Notes under the pieces: model-generated | Database searches by the model: none | The model's input: only the letters and a program-made list of their open reading frames with translations | What the model was told of the DNA's origin: nothing | Position numbers and translations under genes: made by a program | Assembly (NCBI GenBank): GCA_937128785.1 | Contig: CAKZMS010000339.1 | Coordinates: 1-5,880 of the forward strand | Direction of reading: 5' to 3' | Length of the DNA: 5,880 nucleotides | Source: an uncultured Opitutaceae bacterium | GTDB taxonomy: Bacteria > Verrucomicrobiota > Verrucomicrobiia > Opitutales > Opitutaceae | Shown: positions 1 through 4,737 of the stretch, in pieces | How positions within the stretch are numbered: position 1 is the first letter of the stretch | Layout of the letters: every line of letters starts with the position of its first letter

Positions 1-1
1 T

Positions 2-232
2 TTTTATGGGGTGGTCCTGGGGGTATTCCTGATCGCAGTTTTCGTGAAGTGGGTGCGGGGGACCGCGGTGTTCTGGGCGGCGATCGCTTCCCAAGCACTC
101 GTGATCCTGCTCTTTTTCCAGCTCGAGATCAGTTACTTGTGGTATAACTTCATCGGGTGCGGGCTGACCATGGGCTTGGCGCTGATCATTCAGACCGTGC
201 TCCCGCGTGAAACGGCTGAAGCCACGGGATGA
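2..232 (+). CDS. Sodium:solute symporter (SSS family), C-terminal fragment
   Basis: The reading frame is open to the left window edge, so only the last 76 residues are visible. A GTG at 11 is a possible start by position only; the in-frame codons before it (Phe-Tyr-Gly) continue the family pattern, so I treat the gene as truncated by the window. The visible part starts with a YGVVLGVFL block typical of a late SSS transmembrane helix, then a short charged loop (KWVRG), a second helix (AVFWAAIASQALVILLFF), an EISYLWYNFIG segment and a last helix ending in a short polar tail. This alternation and the WYN-IG motif fit the C-terminal helices of the Na+/solute symporter (SSSF) family in the inner membrane. 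The substrate cannot be read from this part. The stop overlaps the next gene's start as ATGA, which suggests translational coupling to the bacillithiol genes. Confidence 0.75.
   Translation, partial: FYGVVLGVFLIAVFVKWVRGTAVFWAAIASQALVILLFFQLEISYLWYNFIGCGLTMGLALIIQTVLPRETAEATG
229..232 (+). promoter_or_regulatory. ATGA start/stop overlap, symporter to bshC-like gene
   Basis: The ATG of the bshC-like gene (229-231) shares bases with the TGA of the symporter (230-232). No purine-rich Shine-Dalgarno stands before it, so initiation probably depends on ribosomes terminating on the symporter message. This fixes the bshC-like start with good confidence. Confidence 0.7.
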
Positions 233-1005
233 AGGAATCGCCGGTCATAGCCTTTGGGCAACAGCCTTGTGGGTTCTTCCCGCGACGGTTTTTGGTTTCG
301 AAGGTGCTGACCGCCCGTCGTCTGCAGGCTGAACTCGGTGGCGAGATCGTATTTTTCTATCACGATGCCGATCACGATCCCCGCGAGACGCAGACCTTGA
401 TTCGATTTCCCGGCGAAGACGAACCCCGCACCCTCAACTTCACCTTCGTCAATAAAACGCAGCGCAAATACAGCCCGCTTTCCTGCAAACGAATCAAAGC
501 CGATTGGCAGGAGAACATGGTGCGGCAGTTAGGCGCCGCGTTGGATCCTTCAACTCTGGCGCTCTTCCGTTCCGTGCAGGCTGATACGGTCTCCGACTTC
601 TGTCTGACCATGTATGAAAAAATGGGCATGCTGGAAGGCGTGCGGGTGGTCCGGTCAAGTGACCCGAATCTGCGCACGGCGGCCTGTGCCATCGATGACT
701 ATTTCGTCGACGTGGAGTGGGAGGGTGAAACCGTTCGCGCCCGCAAAACCCCGGCCGGACTACAGTTGCACCGGGGTGGGGATGCTTTTCTGACTCTGCC
801 GCCCTGCGACTACGACTCCGCCCAGATCAGTCCTTCCCGCGACAGCCGTTTGCGCTGGATGCAATCGGTGCTGGGCTGCACGCATTACATTGCCGGAGCC
901 GGGGAACAAGCCTACTTGAATGAAGCCGAAGCACCGGACATAACGTTTGTGCCTCGCGACTCCATCGATCGATCCAATGAAGCCTACCTCGAGTTCCCCA
1001 TCTGA
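229..1005 (+). CDS. bshC: Compact BshC-like protein, putative cysteine-adding enzyme of bacillithiol synthesis
   Basis: This 258-residue protein shows the signature blocks of BshC in the correct order. Near the N-terminus is VIAFGQQPCGFF (residues 6-17), matching the family's V-GGQQ-G-L block, followed by a Lys at 25. Next is VFFYHDADHDPRET (41-54), matching the FWV--EDHD--E block. RVVRSSDPNLR (139-149) matches the family's LL--SDP-L- strand. Finally, ISPSRDSRLRWMQ, HYIAGAGEQAYL and FVPRDSI (200-246) match SPN-LLRP-MQ, YVGGPGE-AYW and P-R-S. Canonical BshC is about 540 residues; here the connector regions are short and the C-terminal coiled coil is absent because the protein stops about 12 residues after the PR-S block. 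The family adds cysteine to GlcN-malate, though the mechanism is unsettled. The ATG at 229 overlaps the symporter stop, and bshB and bshA follow directly. Homology is from remembered family motifs, without an alignment. A degenerate or re-purposed BshC is the main alternative. Confidence 0.72.
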   Translation: MKESPVIAFGQQPCGFFPRRFLVSKVLTARRLQAELGGEIVFFYHDADHDPRETQTLIRFPGEDEPRTLNFTFVNKTQRKYSPLSCKRIKADWQENMVRQLGAALDPSTLALFRSVQADTVSDFCLTMYEKMGMLEGVRVVRSSDPNLRTAACAIDDYFVDVEWEGETVRARKTPAGLQLHRGGDAFLTLPPCDYDSAQISPSRDSRLRWMQSVLGCTHYIAGAGEQAYLNEAEAPDITFVPRDSIDRSNEAYLEFPI

Positions 1006-1714
1006 TCAGCTTGCCCCCATGGTGGTATTCGGGGCCCATCCCGATGACGTGGAGTTTGGCATTGGCGGCGTCGTGGTTGCGGAAACCCAACGAGGCCGCC
1101 GGGTCCACCTGGTCGTGGGATCCCGGGGCGAATCGGGTACCCACGGGACATCCCTGCAGCGTGAGGCGGAGGCGACCCAGGCCGCCGAGCTCATGGGGGC
1201 CACGCTGCAATTTGTCGATCTGGGCGGTGACGCCAACATCGAGAACACCCGGGCTGGAGCCCGCGTCTTGGCCCGGATCATTCGCGAGCAACAACCAGCC
1301 GTGGTGATGGCTCCCACGACCGAGGAGAATCAGCATCCGGATCACGCGGCCGTCGGGCGGATGGCCCGGGATGCGACGCGTCTGGCCCGGTATGGCGGTT
1401 TGGCGGAGTTGCAGGACCTGCCCAGACACGCCGTCAGCCAGCTGCTGTATTATCCGATCGGGGCGGATGCCACTCCGCGGGATCGTCAAGCAGTGTTGTA
1501 TCCGCTTTCCGATGACGTGGTCGCGACTTGGCAGCAAGTGATGGAAGCGCATGCCTCCCAGATGCAGACCCGAAACTACGTCGATTACCAATTGGCCCGG
1601 TCGGCCTTGCTGGGCCAGCGAGCCGGGGTGGGGCACGCCCTCGAATTTTTCCCCAACGACCCCTTGTTGATCAACAGCCTTGCCCAGATCGACGGCAGCA
1701 GTCGCCACTTTTGA
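977..1714 (+). CDS. bshB: BshB-type PIG-L/LmbE N-acetylglucosamine-malate deacetylase
   Basis: Zinc-dependent deacetylase expected to convert GlcNAc-malate to GlcN-malate, the second bacillithiol step, in the cytoplasm. With the ATG at 977 the protein has 245 residues. The zinc and catalytic motif AHPDDVE lies at residues 20-26. It is followed by a glycine-rich GIGG turn, the RGESGT-G loop with the downstream R-EA--AA--MGA helix, and the second metal motif QHPDHAAV. A late HASQMQTR segment matches the H-SQ block near the C-terminus of BshB/MshB proteins. Family length is about 230-240 residues. The start is uncertain: ATG 977 overlaps the bshC-like gene by 29 bases, while ATG 1019 lies 13 bases after that stop and gives 231 residues beginning directly at the first beta strand. 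Neither has a clear Shine-Dalgarno. The flanking bshC-like and bshA genes favour a bacillithiol role over other LmbE activities. Confidence 0.88.
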   Translation: MKPTSSSPSDQLAPMVVFGAHPDDVEFGIGGVVVAETQRGRRVHLVVGSRGESGTHGTSLQREAEATQAAELMGATLQFVDLGGDANIENTRAGARVLARIIREQQPAVVMAPTTEENQHPDHAAVGRMARDATRLARYGGLAELQDLPRHAVSQLLYYPIGADATPRDRQAVLYPLSDDVVATWQQVMEAHASQMQTRNYVDYQLARSALLGQRAGVGHALEFFPNDPLLINSLAQIDGSSRHF

Positions 1715-1719
1715 TTACC

Positions 1720-2868
1720 ATGGCAGAGGCGGCACCGCTCCGAATTGGCATTGTTTGCTACCCGTCGGTGGGAGGCAGTGGAATCCTGGCTTCGGGACTG
1801 GGGGATGAGTTGGCGGCGCGAGGCCATGAGGTGCATTTCATCAGCTACGAGCGACCGTTCCGATTGGATCCAGGTCGCGAACGTGTCTTTTTCCATCCGG
1901 TCGAGATTAACAGTTATGAGCTGTTCAAGTATCCGGACTACACGTTGCCGCTTTCGGTCAAACTAGCTGAAGTCGCCCAAGCCTTTGAGTTGGATGTGAT
2001 CCATGCCCACTACGCGGTTCCTCACGCCACGGCGGCGATTCTCGCTCGCGAGATGCTCCCGCCGCAACATCGGCCGGTGGTCGTGACCACTCTGCATGGC
2101 ACCGATACAACGTTGCTCGGGCGTGATCCGGGATACGCTCCCGCGATCCGCTTCGCGTTGGAGGCTTCGGATGCCATTAGCGCAGTATCGGAGTTCCTGC
2201 GCCAGGAAACCCACAAGCTGCTGGGGGTGGCCAAGGACATCACGGTGGTGCATAATTTCTTTGAGGCGCGGCCGGCAGTGCGATCCCGGGATGCGGTCCG
2301 CCAGGAGCTGGGGGTGCGGGAGGATCAAAAACTGCTGCTTCACCTTTCGAACCTGCGACCCATCAAGCGGATTGACGTGATGCTAAACGCGCTCGCTCAG
2401 TTGGAGAATCGAGATCGGTTTAAGATGGTAGTATTGGCCGGTGGATCCTTCACGCCTTACCAGGGTTTGGTGGATCGTTTGGGGCTGAGTGATACAATTG
2501 TGGTGCGGGAGTCGGTTTCGGTGGTGGAGGACTACCTGCAGGCGGCTGATATCGGAGTGTTCACCTCCGATTCCGAGAGTTTCTGTCTCAGTCTGCTGGA
2601 GCTGGCCGCGTTTGCCTGCCCGAGTGTTTCGACCCAGGTTGGAGGAATCCCGGAAGTGGTCGAGGACGGCGAGTCCGCCTTGCTGGTGCCTGCGGGTAAC
2701 AGCGAAGCGGTTGCCTTGGCCGTGGAAAGGTTGCTCGAAGATGAGACGCTGACTCGGCGACTGGGGGAAGCCGCCCGGACCCGGGCCGTGGAGCGGTTCT
2801 GCCCGGAGAAAATCGTGCCGGAATATGAGGCGCTCTACCGTCGGGTGCTGGCTGAGTCGAAGCGGTGA
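1720..2868 (+). CDS. bshA: BshA, N-acetyl-alpha-D-glucosaminyl L-malate synthase (GT4 glycosyltransferase)
   Basis: A 382-residue GT-B fold glycosyltransferase, close to the roughly 377 residues of Bacillus BshA. It transfers GlcNAc from UDP-GlcNAc to L-malate, the first step of bacillithiol synthesis. The N-terminal block IGIVCYPSVGGSG (9-21) and the following RGHEVHFISYERPFRL (34-49) are highly characteristic of BshA and separate it from generic GT4 enzymes. HAHYAVPHA (95-103) and TTLHGTDTTLLG (123-134) continue the acceptor half. In the donor half, HLSNLRPIKR (208-217) holds the phosphate-binding Arg/Lys, and SESFCLSLLE (285-294) followed by VGGIPEVV (307-314) forms the UDP-sugar site. The usual ESFGL here reads ESFCL, and the following A-ACG-P block reads AAFACP, a mild variant. 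The ATG at 1720 lies 5 bases after the bshB stop. An upstream in-frame extension to 1528 lies wholly inside bshB and is not credible as part of the protein. Confidence 0.93.
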   Translation: MAEAAPLRIGIVCYPSVGGSGILASGLGDELAARGHEVHFISYERPFRLDPGRERVFFHPVEINSYELFKYPDYTLPLSVKLAEVAQAFELDVIHAHYAVPHATAAILAREMLPPQHRPVVVTTLHGTDTTLLGRDPGYAPAIRFALEASDAISAVSEFLRQETHKLLGVAKDITVVHNFFEARPAVRSRDAVRQELGVREDQKLLLHLSNLRPIKRIDVMLNALAQLENRDRFKMVVLAGGSFTPYQGLVDRLGLSDTIVVRESVSVVEDYLQAADIGVFTSDSESFCLSLLELAAFACPSVSTQVGGIPEVVEDGESALLVPAGNSEAVALAVERLLEDETLTRRLGEAARTRAVERFCPEKIVPEYEALYRRVLAESKR

Positions 2869-2940
2869 TTCACTCCGGCGGGGCCATCATGACACTTTTG
2901 TTCGTGAAACTGGGCGGCGGATGAATTTGTCTGCACACTT
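2869..2940 (+). other. Short intergenic gap with two tiny chained ORFs
   Basis: The 72 bases between bshA and the FAH-family gene hold no convincing promoter boxes and no strong terminator hairpin. They do contain an 11-codon reading frame (2889-2924) whose stop overlaps the ATG of a 7-codon frame (2921-2944), whose own stop overlaps the ATG of the FAH-family gene; both junctions read ATGA. Whether these are translated is unknown, and chance is the simplest explanation. Confidence 0.3.
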
Positions 2941-3780
2941 ATGAGTTCTCTCTATCGTCTGTATCCGTCTGCTTCCTGTATCGTCGTGGAATCCAACGGG
3001 ACTTATGTGCAAACCAATCCGGACTTCAGTCTCGATCTGCTGTTCAGCGCCAAGAATCAGGCTCAAGCGATTGAGAAGGCGATGAGCCAAGGTCAGCCGA
3101 CCGATGCGCCGGGAGCGCCATGGCCCTTGGTGCAAAGCCAGGAGGTGTGGGCCGCGGGCGTGACCTACTTCCGTTCTCGCACCGCGCGGATGGAGGAATC
3201 GCAGGATGCCGGAGGCGGAGATTTTTACGACCGGGTGTATGACGCGGAGCGCCCGGAGTTGTTTCTTAAGGCGACGCCGCATCGGGTCGCGGCGCCGGGA
3301 GGTGGGGTGCGGATTCGATCCGATTCAAATTGGAACGTGCCGGAGCCCGAACTCACGCTCGCCATCAACACGGCGGGGAAGGTCTTTGGCTACACCCTTG
3401 GCAATGACATGAGCTCCCGGGACATCGAAGGGGAGAACCCGCTCTATCTTCCTCAAGCCAAGTGTTATGACCGCAGTGCGGCCTTGGGGCCGTGTTTGGT
3501 GGTGACCGATGAGGCCCCCGCCCCGACTAGCGTGTTATCCTTGGTCATCAAGCGCCGCGGCGAAGAAGTATTTGCGGGCGAGACCACACTGGATCAAATC
3601 AAGCGGCCCTTGGAGTCGCTCGCCGATTGGTTGTATCGCGAAAATGTATTTCCGTTTGGGGCTTACCTCATGACGGGCACCGGAATTGTGCCGCCCGATG
3701 AGTTCACGCTGAAACCGGGAGATCAGGTTCATATCTCGATGGATCCGATCGGTACGCTCACCAACATGGTGATCACCTAG
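2941..3780 (+). CDS. Fumarylacetoacetate hydrolase (FAH) superfamily protein, probable 2-keto-3-deoxy-sugar-acid dehydratase/hydrolase
   Basis: A 279-residue cytoplasmic enzyme of the FAH superfamily. The metal-binding acidic set is present: E135 and E137 within VPEPEL and D156 in GNDMSSRD. AAGVTYFRSR (71-80), YDRVYDAERPELFLKATP (96-113), ENPLYLPQAK (165-174) and the late TGTGIVPP (245-252) are typical of the branch that includes 2-keto-3-deoxy-D-arabinonate dehydratase and related sugar-acid enzymes. Members act on 2-keto acids with a divalent metal; the exact substrate cannot be fixed here. The N-terminal 60 residues form the usual smaller domain, so the protein looks full length. It lies 72 bases after bshA on the same strand and may be read through from it, but no functional link to bacillithiol is evident. 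No aldehyde dehydrogenase or sugar-acid dehydratase partner lies in the window. No Shine-Dalgarno sits near the ATG. Confidence 0.85.
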   Translation: MSSLYRLYPSASCIVVESNGTYVQTNPDFSLDLLFSAKNQAQAIEKAMSQGQPTDAPGAPWPLVQSQEVWAAGVTYFRSRTARMEESQDAGGGDFYDRVYDAERPELFLKATPHRVAAPGGGVRIRSDSNWNVPEPELTLAINTAGKVFGYTLGNDMSSRDIEGENPLYLPQAKCYDRSAALGPCLVVTDEAPAPTSVLSLVIKRRGEEVFAGETTLDQIKRPLESLADWLYRENVFPFGAYLMTGTGIVPPDEFTLKPGDQVHISMDPIGTLTNMVIT

Positions 3781-3783
3781 GCT

Positions 3784-3810
3784 GGCGGTTTAAGCTGCCG
3801 GGATCTTTTT
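3784..3810 (+). terminator. Weak candidate terminator after the FAH-family gene
   Basis: GGCGGT (3784-3789) can pair with GCTGCC (3794-3799) around a TTAA loop, using two G-U pairs, and a run of five T follows at 3806-3810 after a six-base spacer. It overlaps the 3' end of the convergent minus-strand gene. The stem is short and the T-run is displaced, so this is only a possibility. Confidence 0.25.
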
Positions 3811-4161
3811 CAAGAAGGTCGGCATGTAGACGACGATTCCCAGCAGGGCGAGGAGCAGCAGGGTCTCCCGGTTTTGATTGGCGGCGACCACCCCGATCAA
3901 GGCGGTCATTTCGCACATCGATATTCCGATCACGAACAGAACAAATCCTCCGCGACGATTCGGGGCTTTGGGCAGGAATATAAATCGCAGAATCGCCCCC
4001 AGAGCCAGCGGACCCAACGCCACAAACCAAGGTAGTGCTCCCATGCCTGGTTCCCGGAGGAAGATGCCTCCGATCACAAATACCATCGCCAATAAGGATC
4101 CCCAGATTGCCCACCAGATCACCGGGGGCATGTTGGGCTGTCCTCCATTCGCCGAACTCAT
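3790..4161 (-). CDS. Small four-helix membrane protein, function unknown
   Basis: I do not recognise this 123-residue protein. After a short polar N-terminus (about 12 residues, rich in Ser, Asn, Gly, Gln) it shows four hydrophobic stretches: roughly residues 14-35, 42-62, 72-94 and 101-117. The loop between helices 2 and 3 is basic (LPKAPNRRGG), which would put it on the cytoplasmic side by the positive-inside rule; both termini would then be on the same side. Helix 3 contains a Cys-Glu pair (SMCEMTA), a charged residue inside a membrane segment. The ATG is chosen because it overlaps the stop of the upstream RDD-like gene as ATGA; longer in-frame extensions run through that gene and read as low-complexity shadow sequence. 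The pairing suggests the two proteins work together, but nothing indicates the role. Confidence 0.7.
   Translation of the reverse strand: MSSANGGQPNMPPVIWWAIWGSLLAMVFVIGGIFLREPGMGALPWFVALGPLALGAILRFIFLPKAPNRRGGFVLFVIGISMCEMTALIGVVAANQNRETLLLLALLGIVVYMPTFLKKIPAA
4158..4161 (-). promoter_or_regulatory. ATGA start/stop overlap, RDD-like gene to small membrane protein
   Basis: On the minus strand the stop TGA of the RDD-like gene shares bases with the ATG of the small membrane protein. This implies translational coupling and supports the short start of the downstream gene. Confidence 0.65.
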
Positions 4162-4673
4162 GGGGATGCTGGCTTGCTGGTGCGGACCACCCGGACCTTG
4201 AGCACCCGATCCAACAGGCTGCGGCGATTCGGCCCCGACCAGAGCGGAGCGGCATTGGCGGCCACTAAAAGCGAGGAAACCAAGACCACAAAAAACTGAA
4301 TCGGTCCCACATTGGCGGGAATCAACTCCACCGGATAGATCATCACCATTCCGGCGATGAAGAAGGGGAGCGGACGCATCAGCGCCACGAACAATGAAAT
4401 CCGACGGGCTTGGTTCTCTTCGTTGACCACCCGGAGCTTCATCAACGCCAACCCGGGGCTGGTTCGCATATGACCGCAGGCGAGCCAAAACAGGCCGCAA
4501 AGTCCGAACAGGGCCTTCATGGCGATGGCGGCGCGGGCCGCTGATGAAGGCGCACCGCTCGCGGCGGATATTTGTTCTGCCCCCAGCGCCAATCCTCCGA
4601 CGATCAGCAGATTAATCAAAGCGGCACTCACGCGCTGAAGCGGACGGGCATCTTGTGGTGTCGAGTCGATCAT
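4158..4673 (-). CDS. RDD-like family integral membrane protein
   Basis: A 171-residue membrane protein with the outline of the RDD family. Its first helix begins RVSAALINLLIVGGLAL (14-30): the conserved Arg is R14, but the position seven residues later, normally Asp, is Asn (N21). A second helix runs about 50-66. It is followed by TSPGLALMKLRVVNEEN (71-87), matching the family's TPGK-L-GLRVV-D-- loop, then two more hydrophobic segments around 93-113 and 123-140. The C-terminal LLDRVLKVRVVRT (153-165) matches the family's hDrl--T-VV ending and supplies D155. RDD proteins have been tied to transport in a few cases, but most have no assigned role. The gene lies 64 bases downstream of the sulfatase stop, and the small four-helix protein overlaps its end. 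No Shine-Dalgarno is visible before the ATG. Confidence 0.7.
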   Translation of the reverse strand: MIDSTPQDARPLQRVSAALINLLIVGGLALGAEQISAASGAPSSAARAAIAMKALFGLCGLFWLACGHMRTSPGLALMKLRVVNEENQARRISLFVALMRPLPFFIAGMVMIYPVELIPANVGPIQFFVVLVSSLLVAANAAPLWSGPNRRSLLDRVLKVRVVRTSKPASP

Positions 4674-4737
4674 GAAAGGGAGGAGAGCAATCGCGCCCGG
4701 GAGTCAGGTCAATGACGGGAATTGCAAATCATTGCCG
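4674..4737 (-). other. Intergenic gap between sulfatase and RDD-like gene
   Basis: These 64 bases separate two genes on the minus strand. I see no convincing hairpin with a T-run and no clear promoter boxes. Read on the coding strand, the segment just before the RDD-like ATG is pyrimidine-rich, so there is no ribosome binding site there. Confidence 0.4.

Noticed and set aside
961..980. Repeated GATC/CGAT tetramers near the bshB start
   Set aside because: Only a few tandem units within coding sequence; no spacing or extension that would suggest an operator or a methylation cluster.
827..1708. Long minus-strand open frame of 293 codons opposite bshB
   Set aside because: It lies wholly antisense to the well-supported bshB and the end of the bshC-like gene; its product has no recognisable domain and a composition typical of shadow frames in GC-rich DNA.
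1528..1719. In-frame upstream extension of bshA
   Set aside because: It overlaps the conserved C-terminus of bshB, and BshA proteins begin just before the IGIVCYP strand, which fits the ATG at 1720.
3769..3778. Perfect 10-base palindrome GGTGATCACC at the end of the FAH-family gene
   Set aside because: It is inside the last codons, has no loop and no T-run, and is short enough to occur by chance.
4162..4500. N-terminal extension of the small membrane protein, giving 236 residues
   Set aside because: The extra part runs through the RDD-like gene in another frame, is rich in Arg, Gly, Ser and Pro with no domain pattern, and the ATGA junction gives a better start.
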